NCBI GenBank assembly: GCA_910576325.1
Contig: CAJTIM010000022.1
Coordinates: forward strand, 1-64,000
DNA from: Clostridia bacterium
GTDB lineage: Bacteria > Bacillota > Clostridia > Lachnospirales > Lachnospiraceae
Length of the DNA stretch: 64,000 nucleotides
Direction: 5' to 3'
Shown: positions 52,490 through 61,619 of the stretch, piece after piece
Layout: each line of letters starts with the position of its first letter
How positions within the stretch are numbered: the first letter of the stretch is position 1
The notes under the pieces: model-generated
What the model saw: only the letters and a program-made list of their open reading frames with translations
Databases searched by the model: none
What the model was told of the DNA's origin: nothing
Program-made: the position numbers and the translations under genes

Positions 52490-54325
52490 ATGCAAAAACA
52501 GTCAAATCTATCAAGATTGATGGGCTATGCCGGAGGGCACAGAATATTGACCTATCTTTCTTGGGTACTGTCCGTAATGAGTGCGCTGCTTTCTCTTGTA
52601 CCTTTTTGGTATATATGGCGTATCATTCACGACATACTGGAAGTTTCCCCGGACTTCGTGGAAGCGGGGAATGTTACAAGTTACGGCTGGTCTGCGGTAT
52701 TGTTTGCGGTTATCTCTATTGTCGTCTATATAGCCGCTTTGATGTGTTCACACATGAGCGCGTTCCGGGTTGCCGCAAATATCCGAAAAGAGCTTATGCG
52801 TCATATTACAGCCTTGCCGCTTGGAGTAACGGAAAAGTATGGTAGCGGAAAGCTGCGGAGGATAGTAAATAGTTCCAGCACCGCTACGGAAACGTATCTT
52901 GCACATAGGCTTCCCGACAAAGCGGGGGCGATTGCCACCCCCATAGGTCTGCTTTTCCTGTTGCTTGCCTTTGACTGGCGGTTAGGGCTTTTAAGCCTTG
53001 TTCCCGTTGTGCTCGGGTTTCTGATTATGATGAAAATGACAGGAAAAGACATGGAAAAGCGAATGGAACAATATCAAAATGCGCTTGCCGATATGTCAAA
53101 TGAAGCCGTTGAATATGTACGGGGCATACCCGTAGTAAAGACTTTCGGACAGACAATCTTTTCTTTCAAACGCTTCAAAGACGCGATAGACAATTACGAA
53201 ACATGGGTAATCGCATACACAAAAGGACTGCGTCTGCCTATGATGTTCTATACAACGGCAATTAACGGCGTATTCGCGTTTCTGATTGCCGGAGGTATTC
53301 TCTTTACAAGGGGCGGCGTAACAAATGAAGTGCTTATGAACCTTATTTTCTATATTGTGATTACGCCTGTCATTGGTACGACGCTCACAAAAATTATGTT
53401 TATGAGCGAGGACGCAATGATTGTAGGGGACGCAATTAACAGGATTGATGAAGTACTGAACGAAAAGCCATTGTCCGAAAGCAAAGTGAATAATATCCCT
53501 AAAGATAATGGGATTACATTAGAACACGTTAGTTACAGCTACAAGGTGAATGACTCCGAAAGAGGCAGAGAAGGCGGCCTGGGCCGTGACGGAGAGAAAA
53601 ACGCACTCAATGATGTATCACTGAGGGTAAAGCCAGGGCAGACAGTAGCATTAGTAGGAGCATCCGGCGGCGGCAAGACGACACTTGCAAATATTGTCAC
53701 AAGATTTTTTGACCCGCAAAAAGGGCGCATACTGATAGGGAATATCGACATACGCGACATTCCGAAAGAAATATTGATGAATAAGGTATCTTTTGTATTT
53801 CAGAACAGCCGCCTTATCAAAGCGTCCATATTGGAAAATGTGCGTATGGGCAAGCCAGCCGCTACACGCGAAGAAATCGCCCATGCTCTGGAAGCGGCAC
53901 AGTGCCTGGATATTATCGAAAAATTACCAAATGGTATAGATACGGTTGTCGGCGGGGGAGGCGTGTACCTGTCCGGCGGTGAACAGCAAAGAATAGCGAT
54001 TGCCCGCGCAATTTTGAAAAATGCGCCTATCCTAATTCTTGATGAAGCAACCGCATTTGCCGACCCCGATAATGAGATGCGCGTACAACAGGCTTTATCC
54101 GCACTTTCAAAAGGAAAAACAGTCATTATGATTGCACACAGGCTATCGTCAATCACAGACGCGGATTGCATTTATGTACTGCAAGACGGTAAGGTTGCGG
54201 AAAGCGGCACACATAGCGGACTGATAGAGAGAAACGGCATATTTACAAAAATGTGGAAGAATTATTCCGAAGCGGCAGAATGGAAGATTTTGAATGAAAA
54301 TAAGGGATTGGAGGTAAACGCATGA
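52490..54325 (+). CDS. ABC half-exporter, membrane plus ATPase domains (first of pair)
   Basis: Exporter of 611 aa with six membrane helices in residues 1-310 and a C-terminal ATPase: Walker A GASGGGKTTL, signature LSGGEQQRIA, Walker B ILILDEATAFAD, switch IMIAHRLSS. The FADP after the DEAT motif differs from the usual SLDT or ALDP. A Gly/Glu/Arg-rich insert (ERGREGGLGRDGEKN) precedes the Walker A. Its stop overlaps the start of the second exporter gene by four bases, so a heterodimer is expected. It is predicted to export a drug, peptide or lipid under TetR control. Confidence 0.9.
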   Translation: MQKQSNLSRLMGYAGGHRILTYLSWVLSVMSALLSLVPFWYIWRIIHDILEVSPDFVEAGNVTSYGWSAVLFAVISIVVYIAALMCSHMSAFRVAANIRKELMRHITALPLGVTEKYGSGKLRRIVNSSSTATETYLAHRLPDKAGAIATPIGLLFLLLAFDWRLGLLSLVPVVLGFLIMMKMTGKDMEKRMEQYQNALADMSNEAVEYVRGIPVVKTFGQTIFSFKRFKDAIDNYETWVIAYTKGLRLPMMFYTTAINGVFAFLIAGGILFTRGGVTNEVLMNLIFYIVITPVIGTTLTKIMFMSEDAMIVGDAINRIDEVLNEKPLSESKVNNIPKDNGITLEHVSYSYKVNDSERGREGGLGRDGEKNALNDVSLRVKPGQTVALVGASGGGKTTLANIVTRFFDPQKGRILIGNIDIRDIPKEILMNKVSFVFQNSRLIKASILENVRMGKPAATREEIAHALEAAQCLDIIEKLPNGIDTVVGGGGVYLSGGEQQRIAIARAILKNAPILILDEATAFADPDNEMRVQQALSALSKGKTVIMIAHRLSSITDADCIYVLQDGKVAESGTHSGLIERNGIFTKMWKNYSEAAEWKILNENKGLEVNA

Positions 54326-54681
54326 TTAAGACATTGCAAAGACGTTTTGCGTTATCAAGACAGGGAGCTGTCGATTTGATAAAAGGCTGTATTGCTTGTG
54401 TTGTACAGGATATATCCTTTATGCTCCCTGTCGGACTGCTCTATTACTTTGTCATTAATACCATGAATGGGAACGTGAATGGAAGCCGCGCCCTCTTTTA
54501 TGCGGCTGGTGCTTTGGTTTGCCTTGCGCTTATATTTATTGTGACTTGTTTTCAATATAATGCTACTTATTTAGCGACTTATGTAGAAAGCGGAGTAAGG
54601 CGTATTTCCTTAGCCGAGCAGTTACGCAAAATCCCGTTGTCCTTTTTCGGTAAAAAAGACCTTGCCGATTTGACAAATTGA
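54322..54681 (+). CDS. ABC half-exporter (second of pair), N-terminal part before a frameshift
   Basis: The first 119 residues contain the first two membrane helices (DISFMLPVGLLYYFVI and ALFYAAGALVCLALIFIVTCF) and end FFGKKDLADLTN at a TGA. The next frame continues without a gap: adding one T at 54678-54680 would give ADLTN-L-IMGDC, the normal continuation of the family. So this is one gene broken by a one-base deletion, or a sequence error, or a recoded junction. As drawn it encodes only a fragment that cannot transport alone. Confidence 0.8.
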   Translation: MIKTLQRRFALSRQGAVDLIKGCIACVVQDISFMLPVGLLYYFVINTMNGNVNGSRALFYAAGALVCLALIFIVTCFQYNATYLATYVESGVRRISLAEQLRKIPLSFFGKKDLADLTN

Positions 54682-56051
54682 TTATGGGCGACTGCGCCAC
54701 TCTTGAACAGGCATTTTCCCATTATGTACCCGCATTGGCAGGTTCCCTTATTTCTACAACGCTGATTGCAGTTTGCCTTTTTGCTTACGATTGGCGAATG
54801 GCTCTTGCGGCGGTTTGGGTTTTACCGATTGCATTTACAATCACATTCTTTTCAGCCCGCATACAGGAATACTTCAACCGTAAATCCGTAGCTGCAAATG
54901 TCGCGCTTGAAAGCGGCGTACAGGAGTGTATCGAAAGTTTGCAGGACTTAAAGACGAACAATGCGGAGGAAAGCTATCTGAAAGGGCTTGGCAAAAAAAT
55001 TGATGATGTGGAAAAGCGGCACATTATAACAGAGCTTGGAACTGCCCTTTTTGTTGTTTCCTCTACACTGATATTAAAGTTTGGAATTGCTACGGTTGCG
55101 CTTGTAGGTTCTGCGCTGCTTATTCGCGGGGAGATTGATATTCCGCTGTTCTTTATGTTTTTGCTTGTGGCTTCAAGGCTGTATGCACCGCTTGAAGGCG
55201 CATTGCAAAATCTTGCGGCGGTAATCTCCACCAAAACGAACATAAACCGTATGAATGAAATCCTTGACCAACCTATCCAGACAGGAACAGACAGAGTAAC
55301 AAATAAAGGCTATGACATTGTATTCGACCATGTAGGATTTGCTTATAATACCGGGGAAACCGTATTGAAAGATGTGTCCTTTACGGCAAAACAGGGGGAA
55401 GTTACCGCCTTAGTCGGACCGTCCGGCGGCGGCAAAACTACGGTATCACGCCTTGCCGCGCGGTTCTGGGATATAAGCAGGGGGAAAATCACTGTCGGCG
55501 GTATGGATATATCGAAAATAGAGCCGGAAACCTTGCTGTCGCTGTATTCTATCGTATTTCAAGATGTGACGCTGTTTAACAACACAATCATGGAAAATAT
55601 CAGAATAGGCAGAAAGGATGCAACCGACGAAGAAGTGATTGCAGCGGCAAGACTGGCAAATTGTGAAGAATTTGCTGCAAAGCTCCCGGACGGATATCAC
55701 AGTATGATTGGTGAAAACGGCTGCGAACTGTCCGGCGGGGAAAGGCAGAGAATTTCAATCGCCCGCGCTTTCCTCAAAAATTCCCCTATCATCTTACTTG
55801 ATGAAGCAACGGCAAGCCTTGATGTGGAAAACGAAACACTGATACAGGCTGCTTTGTCAAGGCTGATAAAGGATAAGACGGTACTTGTTATTGCCCACCG
55901 TATGCGTACCGTAAGCGGCGCGGATAAAGTGGTTGTGCTTTCAGACGGTTCTGTTGCGGAACAGGGAACGCCGGAAGAACTGATGAACACAGGCAGGTTT
56001 TACCCGCATATGGTAAAGCTGCAAATAATTAGCAGGGATTGGGGCATTTAA
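54678..56051 (+). CDS. ABC half-exporter (second of pair), C-terminal part after a frameshift
   Basis: The remaining 457 residues hold four membrane helices and a complete ATPase: Walker A GPSGGGKTTVS, signature LSGGERQRIS, Walker B IILLDEATASLD, switch VIAHRMRT. It could be restarted at the TTG that overlaps the TGA of the first part (TTGA), but there is no ribosome site in front of it. All catalytic motifs are intact, which suggests the damage is recent or that the frame is recovered in some cells. Confidence 0.8.
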   Translation: MIMGDCATLEQAFSHYVPALAGSLISTTLIAVCLFAYDWRMALAAVWVLPIAFTITFFSARIQEYFNRKSVAANVALESGVQECIESLQDLKTNNAEESYLKGLGKKIDDVEKRHIITELGTALFVVSSTLILKFGIATVALVGSALLIRGEIDIPLFFMFLLVASRLYAPLEGALQNLAAVISTKTNINRMNEILDQPIQTGTDRVTNKGYDIVFDHVGFAYNTGETVLKDVSFTAKQGEVTALVGPSGGGKTTVSRLAARFWDISRGKITVGGMDISKIEPETLLSLYSIVFQDVTLFNNTIMENIRIGRKDATDEEVIAAARLANCEEFAAKLPDGYHSMIGENGCELSGGERQRISIARAFLKNSPIILLDEATASLDVENETLIQAALSRLIKDKTVLVIAHRMRTVSGADKVVVLSDGSVAEQGTPEELMNTGRFYPHMVKLQIISRDWGI

Positions 56052-56094
56052 TGCCTTTGTTTCAGAGGACACTTTAATCTCTCAGGGTATAATT

Positions 56095-56115
56095 CCCCGC
56101 AGCTCTGCTGCGGGG
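56095..56115 (+). terminator. Terminator after the exporter pair
   Basis: CCCCGCAGC pairs perfectly with GCTGCGGGG around TCT, then AGTTTCATT. It is 44 bases after the exporter stop. The open frame of the broken CPBP gene on the other strand reads into it. Confidence 0.82.
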
Positions 56116-56487
56116 AGTTTCATTAAACAGACCGCGAAAACGCCCTCCTCCATCCATACATTCATAACATTGAATAGTACGCATAACAGAAAGAAAACGA
56201 AATCCGTATGATTTATTTGAGAGCCGGTTAGCGAAAAACTGCTGATATACAGTTCTAAATGTGCGGGGGCCTTGCAGAATAAAAATCACCAATTCCAGGC
56301 CATATGAAATAGCAAAGCAAACAATTCCAACTACTTTATGAAGCACATTTTCTCCAATAGCCGTTTTATCTGTTTCAATCAGAAAATATTCTGCAAACCT
56401 CACGGACAAACAAAGCATGAATATTGCAATGCACAAATGATCCGGTTTGCATTTTATGTTTCTTCCCATACAGTTACCTTTTTTCAT
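56116..56487 (-). pseudogene. Broken CPBP-family intramembrane protease gene
   Basis: The start is good (ribosome site AGGAAGAGGA, then MKKGNCMGRN) and the first 65 residues look like the N-terminus of a CPBP (Abi) protein (LCLSVRFAEYFLIETD, GENVLHKVVGI). It then jumps to VCFAISYGLELVIFILQG, which normally lies further on, so an internal segment is missing. The hallmark EExxxR motif is split: one frame reads NVWMEEGVF, the other FRGLFNE, a one-base loss between them. The end runs into a terminator of the facing operon and the last membrane helices are gone. CPBP proteins often give bacteriocin self-immunity. Confidence 0.75.
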
Positions 56488-56520
56488 TCCTCTTCCTTTT
56501 TCTTAGCAGCACGGCAATTA

Positions 56521-56727
56521 TCAGTCAGCCTTATGGAAACATACCGTCTGCTCTTTCATGGATATTTTCCCGACCTGATAACCATAGTCCGCCAATTCTT
56601 TTTTGTATTTCAGGAAAGAGTGGTCAATCGGCGCCCCCGCAATCTTCTGAATCTCCTCAAAGGTCAACTGAAAAGATTCTTTTCCGCTTTTCTGCACATA
56701 TTCCCACAAAGCGTTGTATTTACTCAT
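56521..56727 (-). CDS. Small conserved protein (DUF7662-like)
   Basis: Protein of 68 aa: MSKYNALWEYVQKSGKESF, then LTFEEIQKIAGAPIDHSFLKYKKEL and GYQVGKISMKEQTVCF. This pattern is widespread in Firmicutes as a short stand-alone protein of unknown function, possibly a DNA-binding or regulatory unit. ATG 56727 is preferred, since GAGGAG lies about nine bases upstream; the frame has two more codons. It is not obviously linked to its neighbours. Confidence 0.8.
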   Translation of the reverse strand: MSKYNALWEYVQKSGKESFQLTFEEIQKIAGAPIDHSFLKYKKELADYGYQVGKISMKEQTVCFHKAD

Positions 56728-56825
56728 TGCCATTCTCCTCTCGAATGATTACAAAAATTAAGAACTTTCTGAATCTATGTCCCACTTTAAGAGTTTCAAC
56801 TTTCCAAACCTGATAACACACTCCT

Positions 56826-58178
56826 TCATTCCTTTTTCAGTTGTCTTCTGTAATCCATTTGCCGCAGGATACCTTCCGGATGCTGTGAAAGGATCAGCAG
56901 CACATGGAGGACGAATTTATTCTCCTGTGTCTCGATACTCATGGCGCCGCCATATTTTTCAGCCACCTTCTTTACATTCGACAGACCTGTCCCTTTTTTG
57001 AATGCACCTTTCCCATGAAAGCTGTTTTCTACTTCCATCATAAGGAAATCTCCCTGGATACGCCCGGACACCTGAATATATTTTTCCATACCGGCATCCA
57101 GCCTTTTTACTGCCTGAATCGCATTGTCCAGTGCATTTGACAGGATAATACAGATATCAATGTCCCGCAGACTGCAGGGATATGGCAGAAGGAGAGAACA
57201 GTCCACATCGATCCCCATGCTTTTGGCTATCCCCAGCTTGTTTCCCACCAAAATATCCACTACCGGATTATTGGTACTGCAGGGGAATGACATTTTTTCC
57301 GCCATATCATCCATATCTTCCATATAGCTTACCGCTTCTTCCAGTTTCCCGCTCTGCAGAAGATTTTTCACCACTGCGATGTGATTCCTGATGTCATGGC
57401 GGAACGACTTTGTTTCATCGTAGCGGGTTTTCGCCTCTTCCACATACCGGTTCAGGGAGTGTTCTTCCTGTTCCAGCAGTGAAATTTCAGTGCTGAGGCG
57501 GAAATTCTGCTGCAGTTTCTTATAAGAGAACAAGATACAAAACAGGCTTAAAAGTCCCAAAAGATGCATTGCAAGCAGCTGCCAGTGACTGAGCAGATAC
57601 TCGAAAGATCCGTCCTCCTCTAAGACCACATACCGGTAATCAAATGAAAGCGTATTAATATACTCACTCATAATAAAGATCATCAGGATCGGAATGAAAA
57701 CCAGAAACATTTGCTGCATTTCCGATGCGGTATAGTCGGAAAAATAGCGATACACTATATAATAACAAGCCCCCGTCAGCAAAAGGGATACGGCCTCGCT
57801 GACCAGCATGGCCGCAATACCGGCCGTATCATAGAAAAAAAATGGCAGCCATGCGTATAACAGGCCTATCAGAGATTTCACAATCCCATAGCAGAGCAGC
57901 ATGATTTCAGTTGTCAAGGCTGCATACAGAAGGGAAGACTTAAAATCCGCATGGCAGACTAAGCTCCCACATACCGTAAGAAGAAATACCATCACCACGA
58001 AGCCAGTCACCGTGCCAACTGAAAGAAAGCGAGTGGCAATCACCGCACATACTCCAAACAAAAAATAGAATGGATACAAAAGTTTCTTTTTCAGGGTTTT
58101 TGCCAGGAAATAAAACTGAAAGACCCCCTCAATGAAGCCTATAATATATATATTGAAAAAATCTAAATATTCGACCAT
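56826..58178 (-). CDS. AgrC-like sensor histidine kinase (GHKL)
   Basis: Kinase of 450 aa. Residues 1-215 hold six to seven membrane helices. A coiled coil then leads to the phospho-acceptor in SFRHDIRNHIAVVKNLL, typical of the AgrC/ComD class, and a GHKL ATPase with SNALDNAIQAV (N box) and GTGLSNVKKVAEKYGG. ATG 58178 is preferred because membrane helices begin right after it; the frame is open to 58301, but the extra part is hydrophilic and has no ribosome site. It pairs with the LytTR regulator upstream and may sense a peptide. Confidence 0.88.
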   Translation of the reverse strand: MVEYLDFFNIYIIGFIEGVFQFYFLAKTLKKKLLYPFYFLFGVCAVIATRFLSVGTVTGFVVMVFLLTVCGSLVCHADFKSSLLYAALTTEIMLLCYGIVKSLIGLLYAWLPFFFYDTAGIAAMLVSEAVSLLLTGACYYIVYRYFSDYTASEMQQMFLVFIPILMIFIMSEYINTLSFDYRYVVLEEDGSFEYLLSHWQLLAMHLLGLLSLFCILFSYKKLQQNFRLSTEISLLEQEEHSLNRYVEEAKTRYDETKSFRHDIRNHIAVVKNLLQSGKLEEAVSYMEDMDDMAEKMSFPCSTNNPVVDILVGNKLGIAKSMGIDVDCSLLLPYPCSLRDIDICIILSNALDNAIQAVKRLDAGMEKYIQVSGRIQGDFLMMEVENSFHGKGAFKKGTGLSNVKKVAEKYGGAMSIETQENKFVLHVLLILSQHPEGILRQMDYRRQLKKE

Positions 58179-58347
58179 GTTACCTGCCCCCGCATGTAAA
58201 AACTCTGCATATCTGTTCAGTTCCTTCACAGATATTCCGCAATCCCACAAAAATTTCCTTCGGCAATAGAGATTGCTCCTGCAGTCTGTACGCTTTCGCA
58301 CAAATTGCTCAGTAAATGCGCAATTCTGATTGAAACAACTACAGATC

Positions 58348-59052
58348 TCAGATGTTCTTCATATACTGCAGGACAACGCCGGAGAACTCCTTGCTCCGCA
58401 GCCGTGATACGGGAATGTCTTTGCCATTATCCATACAGGCAGTCCCATTTTTATAGCCTTTTAAATGTTTCAGGTTGATAAGATAGCTCCTGTGGCACCG
58501 GTAAAAACGGTTGTCCAGCTTTGTTTCCAGATTTTCAATCCGCTCATAATAATCAACAACCTCGCCGGAAGCCAGGTTCAAATATATTTTCCTGTCTATG
58601 ATCTCACAGAAGACAATCTCATCCTTTGGGATGATGCGCCCCTCATATCCCTTTTGCACCAGCAGGCTGTCTTCGCTGGCGTTTTGCATGGAAGCGTAAA
58701 GGCGCTCCATTGTCTTTTCAAACTGTTTTTTATCCACCGGCTTGACCAGATAATCGTAGGCCTGTACCTCAAAAGACTGGAATACCATCTCTTTCAAAAC
58801 CGTAATGAAGATTAAAACTCCACGGAACCGACCAGCCCTCAGCTTCCTTGCCGTTTCCATACCGTCCATGTCCTTCATCTGGATATCCAGAAACAGGAGG
58901 TCGATCTGCCCATTGTAGCTCAGCAGCTCTTCGCCGCCGGAAAACATACGGAGGCTGATCTCCCGGTTCTTTTTACGAAAGAAATCAGAAACAAAGGACC
59001 TTATATGCTCAGACATATGTTTTTCATCATCGCAGATTGCAATACGGATCAA
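58348..59052 (-). CDS. LytTR-type response regulator (AgrA-like)
   Basis: Regulator of 234 aa. Receiver: IAICDDEKHMSEHI, phospho-acceptor in LLFLDIQMKDMDG, Lys in DYLVKPVDK. The LytTR DNA-binding domain is at the C-terminus (KGYEGRIIPKDEIVFCEI, FYRCHRSYLINLKHLKGYK, IPVSRLRSKEF). A TTG at 59052 is chosen as start because GAGGAGG lies directly upstream and the product then starts with IRIAICDDE. It probably controls the adjacent ABC transporter or a peptide-linked operon. Confidence 0.88.
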   Translation of the reverse strand: MIRIAICDDEKHMSEHIRSFVSDFFRKKNREISLRMFSGGEELLSYNGQIDLLFLDIQMKDMDGMETARKLRAGRFRGVLIFITVLKEMVFQSFEVQAYDYLVKPVDKKQFEKTMERLYASMQNASEDSLLVQKGYEGRIIPKDEIVFCEIIDRKIYLNLASGEVVDYYERIENLETKLDNRFYRCHRSYLINLKHLKGYKNGTACMDNGKDIPVSRLRSKEFSGVVLQYMKNI

Positions 59053-59212
59053 TGCATCACCTCCTCGTCCTGATCTCGTCAGCGGCAAAAGATACTCTTT
59101 TAATACCGGCATAGATTAATATTTTATTATATCCTGTTAAAAACGCCAAAACAATCAGATTGCTGTGAAATGTTTATCTGCTGCTGTAAAATACTGAATA
59201 AAAATCTATCAA

Positions 59213-61606
59213 TCACTCCATTGCCCTGATCCGCTCCACAAGGGAAAGCCTTCCGATATATCGAACCGCACAGACCGAGAATACCGCCTGCACCAGAAAC
59301 AGCGCAGCTGCAAACACCAGAACCTGGAACACTGGGAAATGGTACGTGAGTTTCCCAAACATGCCAATCTGATCAAATACCCTGCACAAGGCCAGGCTGC
59401 ACGCGGTTCCCAGTGTCAGGGTCACAAGCAGCGTGATCCCCACATAATACAGGCACTCAAAGGACAGCATCCGGGACAGCTGACGGCCGCTCATGCCAAC
59501 GGACTGGAACACGCCAAATTCCTGCTGGCGGGTAAGAAGATTGGTAATCAGCGTGTTGGCAAGATTGATCAGGGCAAACACAAAGATAAAGACCAGAATA
59601 CCGTAGAGCCGGGTCAGTTCCCCGCGCATGCCGGTCTTAAGCTCAGCCGTCAGGTCATAAAGGCTGGAGACTCCCACCCGTTCATCGGACACAGCGCCGA
59701 ATACTGCCCGCCGCAGCTGTTCACTGTCCTGTTCTGTGTGGAGATTTACACAGCCTGTAAAATCCGATATTTCCGGATAAAGGACGGACAGTTCTTCCTC
59801 CGGCAGAATAAAGAAATGAGCTGTGTTGCAGATTGGAACGTTCTCGACAATCCCCATCACGGTATAAGTCTTTCTCTGTCCGTTGTAACAGGAAACGGTG
59901 ACGGTATCCCCGACCTGATAGTCTGTCCTGTAAATCTCTTTCAGCGATCCGCCTGACGGGCAGACCAGAATGCCGTTTCCATCCACAAGCTGCCGGTAAT
60001 CTGCAGTTCCCTCAAGAACTGCTCTGTCAGCATACATCTTCGCCATATCCTCCCGGTCAATTCCCCTGACAATAAAAGGTTCATGCTCACGGTTGCCCGG
60101 GATTTCGCTGATGGCAGGGATTTCCACACAAGCCATACCATATGCCGTGACGTAATCCACATTCAAAATAGAGGCGAGTTCTTTTTGCTGATCCTGTCCC
60201 AAAGGATTATCTTTCTGCATCTCATAAAATTCCCGGCCTGCGTAATCTTCATATTGTAAAAGGTACTGGCTCCTGTCTCCAAACTGGGACCTGGCCATTT
60301 CTTCTACATCCACCGAATTTGCATAGGCGGAAATACACAGAAGCAAAACCCCTGTCAGGCTTAAGGACAGAGCCGTCACAAAAGCTTTTTTGCGGTTCCG
60401 GGAGAAGTTCATCAGGGCCAGTCTGGTTATGGTCAGGCGGCGGTGCTGCTGTCCGGAAATACTGCGTCCCTGATACCCGGAATAGGCAGTGGTCCGGATA
60501 GCTTCAATAGCAGATACTTTTCCTATCATAGATAAGGGCTTTCCGGTGGCAGCCAGAACCATTCCATAAGTCAGAAATAGAATAACTATTGCGGACCGGA
60601 TATTGTCACGCCAGGACCAGTAACCGGGTACTGCAATCCGTGCGATCACTGCGGCAAGGATCAGTCCGAGGGGAACTGCCAGGGCAGTCAGAAATCGCCT
60701 CTCCCGCTTTACCACCCGCTTTAACTGCTGCGGCGTTGTTCCAAGCACTTTTAAGCGCCCGTATTCCCGCATTTTTCCCATCACGGAGATGTAGAAAATA
60801 TTGTAGATCACAATCGCACAAATGACAGCAATCAGTACCGACAGGACATAAATCTCCATTCCGCTTCCCAGATAAATATCCACCATCCCAAAATAGCTGG
60901 AGCTGTAAAAGGTCCGATCCGCCGGTATTCCCATTTCTGCGAAAAACCTTTCAATGTCTGCACGAAGTCTTTCCGGCTCCATTACCTGACTCCCTTCAAA
61001 GCGGAATCGCAGTTCATAAGGAGCCTGGTGAATGCCTGTGTCCACAGCAATTTCCGGAATCCAGACCGTGAAAATCCGGCTGCTGCTCTCCGATTCCAGA
61101 ATGCCTGTAACGGTATAAAGATTCTCGCCGTGGCCAAGGTCCAAGGTAACCGTCCGGCCGATTTCTGCCGGAAGGTTAAAATAATCGAAAAAAGAGCGCT
61201 CTATACAGATCTCATTTTCTGCCTGGGGATAAGCCCCGGCAATTTTGCCGTATCCCATCAGGTCGATCATCTCCGGGCTTACAAAGCTGACGTTCAAAAC
61301 ACTGTCCTCATAGCGGACAGAGCCGGCATCGGCCGTATATCCCCATTTTTCAAACCTGCCCGTATCCGCAAGCCGTGTGACCTCTTCTCTGGTCAGCCTG
61401 TCACAGCCGGCCTGATACTGTCCCAGGATATTGTCCAGTGTCTTCTTCTGCTGTGCCGAGTAGATAAAACAGAGGGTTCCCATCAGACAGACGGCAAGGG
61501 CAATGGTAAGAATGATAAAAACACTTCGGCGCCTGTCAGATTTCATACTGCGGCCTGCCAGTTTCTTTTCCACCCTGCTTGTGTCATTTTCAAAAGGCCA
61601 TGTCAT
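59213..61606 (-). CDS. FtsX-type ABC transporter permease, two-domain
   Basis: Permease of 797 aa with two FtsX domains, each preceded by an outside domain of 200-250 residues: helix 1 (VFIILTIALAVCLMGTLCFIY), a three-helix block near residue 260-370, a second start (AFVTALSLSLTGVLLLCISAYA) and the final block ending RIRAME. The coupling sequence MGKMREYGRLKVLGTTPQQLKRVV recurs as TRQQEFGVFQSVGMSGRQLSRML, showing internal duplication. ATG 61606 follows GGAGGCGGCGGATT. It acts with the LolD-like ATPase gene just upstream. Confidence 0.88.
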   Translation of the reverse strand: MTWPFENDTSRVEKKLAGRSMKSDRRRSVFIILTIALAVCLMGTLCFIYSAQQKKTLDNILGQYQAGCDRLTREEVTRLADTGRFEKWGYTADAGSVRYEDSVLNVSFVSPEMIDLMGYGKIAGAYPQAENEICIERSFFDYFNLPAEIGRTVTLDLGHGENLYTVTGILESESSSRIFTVWIPEIAVDTGIHQAPYELRFRFEGSQVMEPERLRADIERFFAEMGIPADRTFYSSSYFGMVDIYLGSGMEIYVLSVLIAVICAIVIYNIFYISVMGKMREYGRLKVLGTTPQQLKRVVKRERRFLTALAVPLGLILAAVIARIAVPGYWSWRDNIRSAIVILFLTYGMVLAATGKPLSMIGKVSAIEAIRTTAYSGYQGRSISGQQHRRLTITRLALMNFSRNRKKAFVTALSLSLTGVLLLCISAYANSVDVEEMARSQFGDRSQYLLQYEDYAGREFYEMQKDNPLGQDQQKELASILNVDYVTAYGMACVEIPAISEIPGNREHEPFIVRGIDREDMAKMYADRAVLEGTADYRQLVDGNGILVCPSGGSLKEIYRTDYQVGDTVTVSCYNGQRKTYTVMGIVENVPICNTAHFFILPEEELSVLYPEISDFTGCVNLHTEQDSEQLRRAVFGAVSDERVGVSSLYDLTAELKTGMRGELTRLYGILVFIFVFALINLANTLITNLLTRQQEFGVFQSVGMSGRQLSRMLSFECLYYVGITLLVTLTLGTACSLALCRVFDQIGMFGKLTYHFPVFQVLVFAAALFLVQAVFSVCAVRYIGRLSLVERIRAME

Positions 61607-61619
61607 AATCCGCCGCCTC

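Noticed and set aside
56338..56813. Plus-strand frames opposite the broken CPBP gene and the DUF7662-like gene
   Set aside because: They are antisense to better-supported minus-strand sequences and show no domain.
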